Assembly (NCBI GenBank): GCA_025963725.1
Contig: JAOQAE010000004.1
Coordinates: 431,616-495,615, forward strand
DNA from: Bacteroidota bacterium
Lineage (GTDB): Bacteria > Bacteroidota > Bacteroidia > 2-12-FULL-35-15
DNA length: 64,000 bases
Direction of reading: 5' to 3'
Part shown: positions 24,415 through 32,652 of the stretch, in pieces
How the letters are laid out: the number at the start of each line of letters is the position of its first letter
Position numbering within the stretch: the stretch's first letter is position 1
Position numbers and translations under genes: made by a program
The notes under the pieces: generated by a model
What the model saw: only the letters and a program-made list of their open reading frames with translations
Database searches by the model: none
Told to the model about the DNA's origin: nothing

Positions 24415-24936
24415 ATGAAACAATACCTGTTGAAAGGAATGCTGTTGCTTTTGATCCTCGCGGGCTGCAAAGCTGCCGGCACAAAAATGATCATGCTCGA
24501 GGCCAGCCCGGAGGTAGAGGTCACGGTGAATTCCGCCTGCCGCAACTCCGCCATTCTGCCACTGAAGGATGAGGCAGGGCTTAAATCTGCTCTCCGCAGC
24601 CATTCTTCCGCGGCCATGAAGCGCCTGAAGCTGAAGACCACCGCAAAAGAAGCGAAAAGCACCTTCACCACCACAAAGATAGAGCTGGCCATTTATGAGA
24701 CCTGCCAGGGGAAATCGGATAATAATCCGCCGCCGGTCCGCCTGCACGAAAAGCTCACGCTTCAGCACACAAAAACCAAAGAAATGTATGTGTTTGAAAT
24801 GGATACGCTTATCAATAATCAAAAGCTGAATCCTAACCAGCTGGCGGTTCCCAAAGTGGATTACGAAGCGTACCTTCTGCCTGTCACCCAGTTGGCATAT
24901 CAGAAGGCGAAAACCTTTTTTAGCCGGAAAAAATAA
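24415..24936 (+). CDS. Small lipoprotein of unknown function
   Basis: A 173-aa protein with a lipoprotein signal LLLILAGC (Cys 18). The rest is basic and beta-rich, with no recognised domain: TKMIMLEASPEVEVTVNSACRN near the start, TFTTTKIELAIYETC in the middle and a closing basic tail (FFSRKK). Two further Cys could pair. It starts 15 bases after the hppA terminator, so it probably has separate transcription, although I see no good promoter in that short gap; read-through from hppA is possible. Open frames upstream of the ATG run into the terminator stem and were not used. Confidence 0.7.
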   Translation: MKQYLLKGMLLLLILAGCKAAGTKMIMLEASPEVEVTVNSACRNSAILPLKDEAGLKSALRSHSSAAMKRLKLKTTAKEAKSTFTTTKIELAIYETCQGKSDNNPPPVRLHEKLTLQHTKTKEMYVFEMDTLINNQKLNPNQLAVPKVDYEAYLLPVTQLAYQKAKTFFSRKK

Positions 24937-24995
24937 CGTACTTTTAGTGCCCTGAAAAAAACAAACATCAAACATAAATTGCAAACAAGAAAAAA

Positions 24996-27410
24996 ATGAA
25001 GAAACTATTACTATCCGTATTTGCCATTGCGGCAATGTACAATGCACAATCCCAGGTTGTGTTTTATGAAGATTTCGACGGAGTTGCCGGCCCAACGGCA
25101 GGCGGTCCCGGAACATACAATTTCCCTTCCGGCTGGACCCTTGCGAATGTGGATAACAGGACACCTAACGCAGCTGTTTCCTATGTGAACGCTGCATGGG
25201 AAAGAAGAGAGGATTTCGCAGGTACACTTACCGATTCAGCGGCTTTCAGCACTTCTTATTATTCTCCGGCAGGTACTGCCAACGACTGGATGGTTACTCC
25301 TGCTATCGGGCCTTTGCCTGCAAACACCATATTAACCTGGAATGCGGTAGCTTACGATCCAGCTTACCGTGACGGTTACGAAGTAAGGATCATGACCGTT
25401 GCGCCAACAGGCGGAACAGGTGTGATCGGTAACCTGATCACTGCATCCACCGTTTTATTTTCAACGACTGCGGAAAACACTACGTGGACTGCGCATTCTG
25501 TCAGCTTAGCCGCTTATGCCGGACAAACGGTTTACGTTTCTTTCCGTAACAACGCCTTTGATAAATATCTTTTGCTGATCGATGATGTGAAGCTGGAAGT
25601 GTCGCGTCCGCAGGATGCAAAGCTGGTGTCCCTCGACACAGTTCCTGATTACACCATCATTCCTAAAACACAGGTGTACAACATGCCTACAGCGGCAACT
25701 GTGATGAACAACGGTACCAATCCACTGATCAATGTGGCATTGAGGTTGAACGTATACAACGGCGCTTTTACACAGATCTACACAAATACAGGATCTGCTA
25801 TTCCTTCACTCGCTCCGGGAGCATCTGCTTCAGTAAGCGCAGGATCTTACATGATCCCGGCTACGCCTGATGCATATTATTTCGAGTACATTGTTACACA
25901 CAGCACGGCAGATAATTACACTGCCGATGATACATTGTACAATTCCATCATTGTGGATGATTCGGTGTACGCACGCGACAACGGGAACGTGGTTGGCGCG
26001 CTGGGCATCGGTGCAGGCAACGGCGGTTTCCTTGGCCAGTCGTTCACCATCAACGCACCTGCAAGCCTTTCTTCCATTACGTATTATGTAACACGCGGAT
26101 ATACCGGTGAGCCAACAGCTGCTGTTCTTTGGAACATGTCTGCAGGATCTCCTAACGCGGTCGTTGCATCTACTGATACCATTACTTATCCCGACGATTC
26201 TGCAAGAGTATACACCCTTGCGATCAGCGGCGGCGATTATATGCTTGCACCTGGAACGTACGCGGTAACTGCCGTTGAGTTCGACAGCACATTATCACTT
26301 GCACAGGCAAGCGGCATCTTCAAAGCGGGAACAACCTGGGTTGACTGGCCTACAAGCCCTATCACAGGCTGGGCAAATAACGAGGATTTCGGCGCTTCTT
26401 TCGCCAAGTCGTATGTATTGCGCCTTAACCTGAACCCTGACTGTTCTTCACTTGCCGCTTTAGTAAGCGTTACAAATGCAACCTGTGTTGGATGTCCTAA
26501 TGGAACGGCAAGCGTTAGTGCTACGGGCGGAACAGGCTCGTACACATACCTGTGGACACCGGGTGGAAGCACTACTGCAACAGCAACCGGCTTAACAGCA
26601 GGAACCTATATGGTTACGATCACTGATGGTTACGGCTGTGCGGTTACAGCTATGGCTACAGTGGCAAATCCTGATTGCTCCGGCTTCATGGCATCTGCTA
26701 CATCTACCAACACTACCTGCGTAAGCTGCACCGATGGTACTGCTACTGCCAACGCTACAGGCGGAACAGGCTCTGCAACCTACTCGTGGGCTCCTACGGG
26801 AGGAACTGCTGCAACTGCAACAGGCCTTGCACCGGGAACATACACAGTTACGATCACCGATGGAGCAGGCTGCTCAAGCACCGCAACTGCAACGGTTGGA
26901 ACTCCTGATTGTTCTGCATTGCTCGCAACAGCAACATCTTCCGATGCAAGCTGCGCTACCTGCGCCGATGGTTCTGCAATGGTGAATGTTACCGGCTCAA
27001 CCGGCAGCGTAACCTACATGTGGTCACCTGCGGGCGGAACATCGGCTTCTGCAACCGGATTAACCCCGGGAACTTACACCGTTATGGTTACCGATTCAGT
27101 AGGCTGTATGACTACAGATACTGTGCTTGTTGATTTCGCTACAGGCATCGAAGCAAAAGCTGTTGCTGCCAACACTGCGATCTACCCGAACCCGGGTGTC
27201 GACGTGTTCACGATCCATATTCCTGAGCAATTCGGAAATGAAACAGTGATCACTGTAAGCAACTACCTTGGAGAAACAGTTTACTCAAAGGCATTCAATT
27301 CTTTCGGAAATAAAGAGCTGAACCTGTCTTCGCTTTCTGCCGGAAAATACACCATCCGCTTTGCGAATTCCAATTATGTAGTGAACAAGAACTTCACGAT
27401 CATCAAATAA
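24996..27410 (+). CDS. T9SS cargo: cleaved-adhesin/MAM-like domain, three SprB-type repeats, type A sorting domain
   Basis: An 804-aa secreted protein (signal MKKLLLSVFAIAAMYNAQSQ). Residues about 20-200 form a choice-of-anchor/cleaved-adhesin jelly roll (VVFYEDFDGV, WMVTPAIGPLPANTILTWNA, ILLIDDVKLE-type end). A CARDB-like and a further beta domain follow. From residue 483 there are three 78-aa SprB-like repeats (26442-27143, each 234 bases) with CVxCxxGTAxxxATGGTGSxTYxW and GTYxVTITDxxGC. The end is a T9SS type A domain beginning IYPNPG and ending FTIIK. The product is expected on the cell surface or secreted, as an adhesin or motility-related factor. Terminator at 27430. Confidence 0.9.
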   Translation: MKKLLLSVFAIAAMYNAQSQVVFYEDFDGVAGPTAGGPGTYNFPSGWTLANVDNRTPNAAVSYVNAAWERREDFAGTLTDSAAFSTSYYSPAGTANDWMVTPAIGPLPANTILTWNAVAYDPAYRDGYEVRIMTVAPTGGTGVIGNLITASTVLFSTTAENTTWTAHSVSLAAYAGQTVYVSFRNNAFDKYLLLIDDVKLEVSRPQDAKLVSLDTVPDYTIIPKTQVYNMPTAATVMNNGTNPLINVALRLNVYNGAFTQIYTNTGSAIPSLAPGASASVSAGSYMIPATPDAYYFEYIVTHSTADNYTADDTLYNSIIVDDSVYARDNGNVVGALGIGAGNGGFLGQSFTINAPASLSSITYYVTRGYTGEPTAAVLWNMSAGSPNAVVASTDTITYPDDSARVYTLAISGGDYMLAPGTYAVTAVEFDSTLSLAQASGIFKAGTTWVDWPTSPITGWANNEDFGASFAKSYVLRLNLNPDCSSLAALVSVTNATCVGCPNGTASVSATGGTGSYTYLWTPGGSTTATATGLTAGTYMVTITDGYGCAVTAMATVANPDCSGFMASATSTNTTCVSCTDGTATANATGGTGSATYSWAPTGGTAATATGLAPGTYTVTITDGAGCSSTATATVGTPDCSALLATATSSDASCATCADGSAMVNVTGSTGSVTYMWSPAGGTSASATGLTPGTYTVMVTDSVGCMTTDTVLVDFATGIEAKAVAANTAIYPNPGVDVFTIHIPEQFGNETVITVSNYLGETVYSKAFNSFGNKELNLSSLSAGKYTIRFANSNYVVNKNFTIIK
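26442..27143 (+). repeat. Three tandem 234-base SprB-like repeat units
   Basis: Units begin at the Cys codons at 26442, 26676 and 26910. The exact 234-base period is kept without indels. Confidence 0.8.
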
Positions 27411-27429
27411 TTTTTAAATACCTTAATGC

Positions 27430-27466
27430 AAAGGAGCTCTCTTAACCGGGGGCTCCTTTTGTTTTT
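27430..27466 (+). terminator. Rho-independent terminator after the SprB-repeat gene
   Basis: Stem AAAGGAGC paired with GCTCCTTT, loop of 14 bases, then a T-rich run. Confidence 0.75.
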
Positions 27467-27491
27467 GATCCGTTCCAAATGCTTAATTTTG
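27464..27491 (+). promoter_or_regulatory. Promoter abutting the arylsulfotransferase-like gene
   Basis: TTTG at 27464-27467 (inside the terminator T run) and TAATTTTG at 27484-27491. The ATG at 27496 is four bases further, so the transcript would be nearly leaderless. Confidence 0.45.
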
Positions 27492-27495
27492 GCGC

Positions 27496-29130
27496 ATGAG
27501 AAAGGCGTGTTTCTTTTTATTCATCCTGTTGTCGTTCCAGGGGGCGGCTCAAACCGCTACCATCGGTTTGCTGCAGCAGGATCCTGCGAGCCAGCCCGGC
27601 ACGCTGCTGTTTGCGCCCATCGCAAATAAAAAGACTTATCTCATCGATAAGTGCGGGTATGAGCTGCATTCGTGGATGAGCGCTTACCGGCCGGGAATGT
27701 CGGCCGACCTGCTCGAAGACGGCTTGCTGCTGCGCGCGGGTTATACGCTGAATCCGGTATTTGGCGGCGGCGGCGGAAGCGGAGGTGTGATCGAGAAGAT
27801 CGCCTGGAACGGAACAGTGGTATGGTCGTATCTCATTTCAGACTCGGTGCGCTGCCTGCATCACGACCTGCATCCATTGCCCAACGGAAATATCCTTGCG
27901 CTTGTATGGGAAAGGAAAACGAGTGCGGAGGCTGCGGCTGCAGGAAGGCTGGGCGGATTGACAGAAGGGGAGATGTGGAATGAGAAGATCATCGAGCTGC
28001 AGCCCGCAGGAAGCAGCTCGGCAACTATCGTATGGGAATGGAGCGCCTGGGATCATCTTGTGCAGGATGCAGACAGCACTTTGCCCAACTATGGAATGAT
28101 CTCCGCTGAGCCCGGCCGGATCAATATAAATGCCGACCCTGTTACTGCCGCCGACTGGATCCACCTGAATTCCATAGATTACAATCCTGCCCTTGACCAG
28201 GTAATGGTCAGCTCACGCATCTTCAGCGAGATCTGGATCATTGACCACAGCACCACAACGGCAGAAGCGGCAACACATGCAGGCGGCAATTCAGGCAAAG
28301 GCGGCGGCCTTCTGTACCGCTGGGGAAACCCGGCAATGTACCACAGGGGTACATCCGCTGACCGTAACTATTTCGGGCAGCACAATGCTGCCTGGATCAA
28401 GCCGGGATTGAACGGCGCCGGTGATATCATGGTCTTTAACAATGGAAAGGACCGTCCCGTTTCCGATTATTCTTCGGTGGATATTATACAGCCGCCGATG
28501 GATGCTTTGGGAAATTATACCCTTGATCCTGTTCTTTCTTTTCAGCCTGACAGCGCTTACTGGAGCTATTCAGGGCCACCGGGATTTTATTCGAACAACA
28601 TCTCGGGCGCACAGCGCCTCCCGAATGGAAATACAATGATCTGCAACGGTACCGGCGGATTGTTCTTTGAAATAAATGCAGGAGGAATAGTTGTATGGCG
28701 CTATAAAAATCCCGTAAACCTTGCAGGGCCTGCCACCCAGGGCTCCACCATTTATAACAACAATGTATTCCGCGTGGCGTTCTATGAACAAAGCTATGCG
28801 GGCTTTACAGGTCATGCGCTTGTTCCCGGCGACCCCATTGAGATCGATCCGGTTGCCTACAGCTGTGATGTTCCTCTGAACCTTGAACATACGGAGCTCC
28901 CGCAGGTTCGCGTGTACCCGAACCCTTTCAGCGACGCGGTCAACATTGGAATGCCGGCAGGAGAAGCTTTTTCAGCGCGGTATGTGATCAGCGATATTAC
29001 AGGAAGGCCTGTGATGAATGGCGTTGTTACTTCTTCTTTTCCGCAGATCAATTCATCTTTGCTTGCCCCGGGAATTTACCTGCTGAAGCTGGATCTGGCT
29101 CATACAGCGGTTTTCCGGATCATAAAATAA
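27496..29130 (+). CDS. T9SS cargo, arylsulfotransferase-like beta-propeller
   Basis: A 544-aa secreted protein (signal ending FQGAAQ). The body resembles the arylsulfotransferase (ASST) propeller family: LIDKCGYELHSW, RCLHHDLHPLPNGNILAL, WEWSAWDHLVQD, ADWIHLNSIDYNP and GAQRLPNGNTMICNG are its repeated-blade signatures, including the HHD/HPLPNGN motif. True ASSTs transfer sulfate between phenols using an active-site His; whether this member is an enzyme is not known. The C-terminus is a T9SS type A sorting domain (VYPNPFSD ... GIYLLKL). Its gene follows the previous cargo gene by 85 bases, across a terminator. Confidence 0.88.
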   Translation: MRKACFFLFILLSFQGAAQTATIGLLQQDPASQPGTLLFAPIANKKTYLIDKCGYELHSWMSAYRPGMSADLLEDGLLLRAGYTLNPVFGGGGGSGGVIEKIAWNGTVVWSYLISDSVRCLHHDLHPLPNGNILALVWERKTSAEAAAAGRLGGLTEGEMWNEKIIELQPAGSSSATIVWEWSAWDHLVQDADSTLPNYGMISAEPGRININADPVTAADWIHLNSIDYNPALDQVMVSSRIFSEIWIIDHSTTTAEAATHAGGNSGKGGGLLYRWGNPAMYHRGTSADRNYFGQHNAAWIKPGLNGAGDIMVFNNGKDRPVSDYSSVDIIQPPMDALGNYTLDPVLSFQPDSAYWSYSGPPGFYSNNISGAQRLPNGNTMICNGTGGLFFEINAGGIVVWRYKNPVNLAGPATQGSTIYNNNVFRVAFYEQSYAGFTGHALVPGDPIEIDPVAYSCDVPLNLEHTELPQVRVYPNPFSDAVNIGMPAGEAFSARYVISDITGRPVMNGVVTSSFPQINSSLLAPGIYLLKLDLAHTAVFRIIK

Positions 29131-29204
29131 TACCTGATTTGCTCCTGCTCTTTTCCGTTTCATAAATAAGTTTATCTTTACGGCAGAACATTTAAAACTA
29201 CTTC

Positions 29205-30152
29205 ATGAAACAATTGTTTTTTGCCGCGCTGGCAATGTGCATGTCTGTATGCGCTTCCGCGGCTGTAACAGACACAACCTCTACCGAAGAAATGGATTCA
29301 GTTTCCTACGATCTTGCAATGGCGAGGCTCGATAGCGCAATGAAAGCGCTTGATTATAAAACAGGTAAAATTGCTATCCAGGGCGACCTTGCAACGGTTA
29401 CGGTACCTGAAGGCTTTGGCTTTCTTGATGCGAAGGATGCCCAGTTTGTGCTTACCGACCTCTGGAATAATCCCGAAGACCATGACATTCTCGGAATGCT
29501 GGTGCCGAAAGGCGTTGACCTGCTTGCATCCGAATCGTGGGCGATCATTTACAGCTATGAGGAAGACGGGCACGTAGACGATGATGACGCGGAAGATACC
29601 GATTACGCGGAGTTGCTGGGTGACATGCAAAAGGATATATCCGCAAATAATTCGAGCCGCATTGCTGCAGGCTATTCTCCTATGGAGCTGATCGGCTGGG
29701 CAAAAACGCCGTTCTATGATAAAGCATCCCACAAGCTGCACTGGGCAAAGGAAATTAAGTTCGGCACCGATTCGCTGAATACGCTCAATTATAACATCCG
29801 TATGCTTGGCCGTAAAGGTGTTCTTGTGATGAACATTGTGTCGGGGATGGATAATATGAAAGTGGTGGAAGCGAACATCGATAAGATCCTTGCAAGCACC
29901 GATTTTACCGCAGGCAACACCTACGCTGATTTTGATTCGGACGTTGATAAGGTGGCGGAATACGGTATCGGCGGATTGATAGCCGGAGGTATTTTATTAA
30001 AGACAGGCCTGCTTGCAAAGCTCGGGATCTTTTTCCTGAAGGCCTGGAAGTTCATCGCCATAGGAGTTGTAGGGTTGGTAGCATTCCTTAAGAAAAAATT
30101 CACTGGTAAGAAAGATAATTCGGATGATAACCATCCGAGGTTAGATCAATAG
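29205..30152 (+). CDS. DUF2167 membrane protein
   Basis: A 315-aa protein with a signal peptide (MKQLFFAALAMCMSVCASA). The domain matches DUF2167: VTVPEGFGFLDAKDAQFVLTDLWNNP, GMLVPKG, WAIIYSYEEDGHVDDDDAEDTDY, GWAKTPFYDKASHKLHWAKEI, and two C-terminal hydrophobic helices (GIGGLIAGGILLKTGLLAKLGIF shortened by position, about residues 250-295) followed by a charged tail. The function of DUF2167 is unknown. The gene is monocistronic with a terminator at 30178. Confidence 0.88.
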   Translation: MKQLFFAALAMCMSVCASAAVTDTTSTEEMDSVSYDLAMARLDSAMKALDYKTGKIAIQGDLATVTVPEGFGFLDAKDAQFVLTDLWNNPEDHDILGMLVPKGVDLLASESWAIIYSYEEDGHVDDDDAEDTDYAELLGDMQKDISANNSSRIAAGYSPMELIGWAKTPFYDKASHKLHWAKEIKFGTDSLNTLNYNIRMLGRKGVLVMNIVSGMDNMKVVEANIDKILASTDFTAGNTYADFDSDVDKVAEYGIGGLIAGGILLKTGLLAKLGIFFLKAWKFIAIGVVGLVAFLKKKFTGKKDNSDDNHPRLDQ

Positions 30153-30177
30153 GCCTGCCTGCAAAAAGCATAAGAAG

Positions 30178-30207
30178 CCTCTTCGTTTTTACGGAGAGGT
30201 TTTTTTA
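30178..30207 (+). terminator. Rho-independent terminator after the DUF2167 gene
   Basis: Stem CCTCTTCG paired with CGGAGAGG (one G-T), T run of seven. Confidence 0.75.
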
Positions 30208-30249
30208 TGCCCGGATTTTTTGTGACTGGCAAATGGAAGATGCTGCTCA

Positions 30250-30316
30250 GCGATTTTCCGCCGGTAAAGGCAATAAGCCGGGCTAATTTTGGATCAGATA
30301 CTAATTTAGAAAGGAG
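30250..30316 (+). promoter_or_regulatory. Regulatory block of lipoprotein paralog 1
   Basis: GCGATTTTCC at 30250-30259, -7 box TAATTTTG at 30284-30291, and Shine-Dalgarno AAAGGAG ending at 30316, six bases before the ATG. Spacing from the first box to the -7 box is 25 bases, as for paralogs 2 and 3. Confidence 0.65.
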
Positions 30317-30322
30317 AAACAA

Positions 30323-30784
30323 ATGAAAACGAACGCAAAAAACTTAGGAATTGCATTACTTGCATCAGTAACAGTATTATTTGGCTGCAAAAAAGAGGAC
30401 ATCAGGCCAATGGCCCGTCCAACACCTGTAAGTGCAACCAGCAAGCCCATAGCAAAAGAGCTTAACTTCTGGAAGATCTCATCCTTCCAGCTGAATGGAA
30501 AATACAGCAGTGACGAGACTGTAAAGTTTGAAGGCTGGTCATTCCAGTTCAACGATGATGGAACCGTGGTGGCCAGAAAAAAAGAGGAGAAGCTAAAAGG
30601 ACACTGGGGAACCAAAATGAACGGCTCGAGGGAGATCATGGTATTTGATTTTGGCGGACAGGAGCCGTTCTATGAACTGAACAATTATTGGGAAGTTGCA
30701 AAGAAAACAACGCAGTATATGCTTCTGCAGGATCATGATGATTCGGACGGAAGCACCGGCGAGCTGATTTTTGAAAAAATGTAA
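30323..30784 (+). CDS. Lipocalin-like lipoprotein, tandem paralog 1
   Basis: A 153-aa lipoprotein starting MKTNAKNLGIALLAS with lipobox LFGC (Cys 22) followed by KKEDIRPM. After a variable linker the mature domain runs NFWKISSFQL, FEGWSFQFNDDGTVVA, LKGHWGTKMNG, IMVFDFG, LNNYWEV and a closing ELIFEKM strand. This succession (W at the start, FxFxxDGxVxA, GxW, DFG, LNxxW) is shared with the next two genes and is compatible with a small lipocalin-like barrel, though I cannot confirm the family. The signal peptides are nearly identical (MKTNxKxL). It has its own promoter block and terminator. Confidence 0.8.
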   Translation: MKTNAKNLGIALLASVTVLFGCKKEDIRPMARPTPVSATSKPIAKELNFWKISSFQLNGKYSSDETVKFEGWSFQFNDDGTVVARKKEEKLKGHWGTKMNGSREIMVFDFGGQEPFYELNNYWEVAKKTTQYMLLQDHDDSDGSTGELIFEKM

Positions 30785-30794
30785 TAAGGGAAAG

Positions 30795-30826
30795 GCCTCT
30801 TTTTGAAGATCAAAGGAGGCTTTTGC
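30795..30826 (+). terminator. Terminator after paralog 1
   Basis: Stem GCCTCTTT paired with AAAGGAGGC (one bulge), T-rich tail. Confidence 0.6.
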
Positions 30827-30874
30827 TTTATGGGCCTTGTTGCAGGATGATCGTCGTACATAAATGTTCTATCA

Positions 30875-30944
30875 ACGATTATCCAATGTGAAGAAGTAAC
30901 AAGCATAGTAATTTTGTTTAAAGTATTAACCAATTAGAAAGGAG
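30875..30944 (+). promoter_or_regulatory. Regulatory block of lipoprotein paralog 2
   Basis: ACGATTATCC at 30875-30884, TAATTTTG at 30909-30916 (25-base spacing), and AGAAAGGAG ending at 30944 before the ATG at 30953. Confidence 0.65.
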
Positions 30945-30952
30945 AACAAATA

Positions 30953-31459
30953 ATGAAAACGAACGCAAAAAGCTTAGGGATAATTTTATTTACCCTTGCA
31001 ACAGCTTTCTTTGGCTGCAAAAAAGAAGATATTTCCCCATTGCCGGGTGTTGAGCATCATAGTGCTAAGGCTGTAGATGTAACGGCGCCGGCTACCGGAA
31101 ACGAGAATAAAGGCATGTCGCAAGAGCTGGATGGCTTCTGGACGATAAGCGCATTTTACCTTGAAAGTAACAACACGAAAGGCGGCGGGCAAACACAAAA
31201 GTTTAACGATTGGCGGTTTGCATTCAACCGCGACGGACAGGTAGCTGCCTTTAAAAACGGACAGCGTGTAATGGGAAAATGGTCGAGAGGAAGTTTAAAC
31301 CTGAAAGATGACATCACGCTCGATTTCGGTTCCCAATATCCGTTCAGCCTGTTAAATAATACATGGCAGACCCAGGATAAAACAGTGCAGTGGAGGTTCC
31401 TGCAGGATAAAAACGCCGCAGACGGAACCTCCGGATACGTTGTTTTTAAGAGGTTGTAA
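30953..31459 (+). CDS. Lipocalin-like lipoprotein, tandem paralog 2
   Basis: A 168-aa lipoprotein beginning MKTNAKSLGIILFTLAT with lipobox FFGC and the same KKEDI after the Cys as paralog 1. The linker is longer and disordered (about residues 30-55). The mature domain repeats the paralog pattern: GFWTISAFYL, FNDWRFAFNRDGQVAAF, VMGKWSRG, ITLDFGSQ, LLNNTWQ and GYVVFKRL. The N-terminus is nearly identical to that of paralog 1 while the domain has diverged strongly, which points to an old duplication with a preserved signal and promoter. Substrate unknown. Confidence 0.8.
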   Translation: MKTNAKSLGIILFTLATAFFGCKKEDISPLPGVEHHSAKAVDVTAPATGNENKGMSQELDGFWTISAFYLESNNTKGGGQTQKFNDWRFAFNRDGQVAAFKNGQRVMGKWSRGSLNLKDDITLDFGSQYPFSLLNNTWQTQDKTVQWRFLQDKNAADGTSGYVVFKRL

Positions 31460-31478
31460 TAAGAAAATAGTAACAGAG

Positions 31479-31513
31479 AAACGTCTCATCCCCGCGGATC
31501 GAGACGTTTTTTA
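31479..31513 (+). terminator. Terminator after paralog 2
   Basis: Stem AAACGTCTC paired with GAGACGTTT, 13-base loop, T run. Confidence 0.85.
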
Positions 31514-31562
31514 TTGTCTGGCATTCCGTGCAAACACATTAGCGACAAGAAATGTTGCTTCA

Positions 31563-31634
31563 ACGATTATCCGCCTCTTACGGCTTTATTGTGTTGTAAT
31601 TTTGAATCAGGATATTAATTTAATTAGAAAGGAG
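31563..31634 (+). promoter_or_regulatory. Regulatory block of lipoprotein paralog 3
   Basis: ACGATTATCC at 31563-31572, TAATTTTG at 31597-31604 (25-base spacing), AGAAAGGAG ending at 31634, ATG at 31641. Confidence 0.65.
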
Positions 31635-31640
31635 AAACAA

Positions 31641-32147
31641 ATGAAAACGAATTCAAAAAAACTCGCAGTAGCATTATTAGGTGTAGCATCATTATTTGCA
31701 GCATGTAAAAAAGAAGAGATGCGCCCTATGAATATTTCAGATAAATCGCAGTTGGAGCAGCCTGATCAGCGTATGGCCCAGCCTGACCAGAATATGTTTG
31801 AGCAAACACTTTGCAGCCACCGCTGGCTGATCGGTGCTTATAATGACGGTAAGTTCCAGTCGCGTACCGACCATACGGCGATGTTCCGTGACTATGTGTT
31901 TGAGTTTAACGACAGGCATGTGGTGATCGCAAAAGGGGCTGAAAAGAACATTGTAGGTAAGTGGAATACATTTACTGTTGACGGACAGAAAAGGCTGGTG
32001 CTCGATTTTGGCTTTAGGCCATGCATTAAGCTGAATGCAAAATGGAGCCTTGTAAATTACAATTCAGGAGCAATTACGCTTCGTGACTGGGTTGGAAATG
32101 AGACTGCCGCGCTCGATTTCAAAGCCGTATATGATGTGGCAAAATAG
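31641..32147 (+). CDS. Lipocalin-like lipoprotein, tandem paralog 3
   Basis: A 168-aa lipoprotein beginning MKTNSKKLAVALLGVAS with lipobox FAAC and KKEEMRPM after the Cys, very close to RPM in paralog 1. A Gln/Asp-rich linker (QLEQPDQRMAQPDQNMFEQ) is specific to this copy. The domain keeps the family marks: HRWLIGAYNDGKF, FRDYVFEFNDRHVVIA, IVGKWNTF, LVLDFGF and LNAKWSLVN. An open frame continues upstream of the ATG across the promoter block and is not part of the gene. Function unknown. Confidence 0.8.
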   Translation: MKTNSKKLAVALLGVASLFAACKKEEMRPMNISDKSQLEQPDQRMAQPDQNMFEQTLCSHRWLIGAYNDGKFQSRTDHTAMFRDYVFEFNDRHVVIAKGAEKNIVGKWNTFTVDGQKRLVLDFGFRPCIKLNAKWSLVNYNSGAITLRDWVGNETAALDFKAVYDVAK

Positions 32148-32162
32148 TTTTAAGGGAAAACG

Positions 32163-32202
32163 AAAAAATGCCTGTTGTGCGTATGCAGAACAGGCATTTT
32201 TT
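32163..32202. terminator. Bidirectional terminator between paralog 3 and the 32233-32619 gene
   Basis: A perfect 14-base stem (AAAAAATGCCTGTT and its complement) with A and T runs on both sides. Confidence 0.85.
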
Positions 32203-32232
32203 ATGCTGTTTATTGTATAATGGTGATCTGAC

Positions 32233-32619
32233 CTATTTAATGATGAGCTCGAATGCCGGCAGCTTTATTTCATTTTTGTTTACATCTACCGCGATCACTT
32301 CTTCAATAATGATCTTCGAGATCCTGCCTTTTTTTGCCTTCATCGCTTCCAGCACCTGGCTGCTGAATACATTTCCGCTTACCTGGTAATCCATGAATGC
32401 ATCTTTTCCGGCATCGCCTTTTACAAGGATCATCACCTTGAATGATTTTACCTTTGTTTTCTCATCCTTTGTGACCAGCATGTTGCATTTTTCGAGGTCC
32501 TCGATGCTGTAGGATGCTTTTTCTGTTTTGCAGATCGATACAGCGCTCTTTTTGTCCTGTGCGGTTGCAGTAATGCTTACGACTGTGAACAGTGCTGCGG
32601 CTAAGATTAGTTTTTTCAT
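32233..32619 (-). CDS. Small secreted protein, GldM C-terminal-domain-like
   Basis: A 128-aa protein with signal peptide MKKLILAAALFTVVSITATAQ. The mature part (about 105 residues) reads FKVMILVKGDAG, DYQVSGNVFSSQVLEAMKAKKG, RISKIIIEEVIAVDVNKNEIKLPAFELIIK. This order of strands, with FxVxxxVxG, SGN, a short helix and IxxEEIxA...LP, resembles the last Ig-like domain of the gliding/T9SS motor protein GldM. A free-standing secreted copy could interact with GldM partners, but that is speculation. It is followed on the same strand, upstream, by the subtilase gene (34-base gap), so the two may be cotranscribed. Confidence 0.6.
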   Translation of the reverse strand: MKKLILAAALFTVVSITATAQDKKSAVSICKTEKASYSIEDLEKCNMLVTKDEKTKVKSFKVMILVKGDAGKDAFMDYQVSGNVFSSQVLEAMKAKKGRISKIIIEEVIAVDVNKNEIKLPAFELIIK

Positions 32620-32652
32620 AGGTTGTTTTTAGGTTAGTACGGTAAATGCTGT

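Noticed and set aside
26442-27143. Regularly spaced repeats that might look like a CRISPR array
   Set aside because: The period is 234 bases, the repeats are coding and keep one frame, and there are no short palindromic repeats with unique spacers.
31440-31640. N-terminal extension of lipoprotein paralog 3
   Set aside because: The upstream frame runs through the terminator of paralog 2 and the promoter block; the lipoprotein signal starts at 31641.
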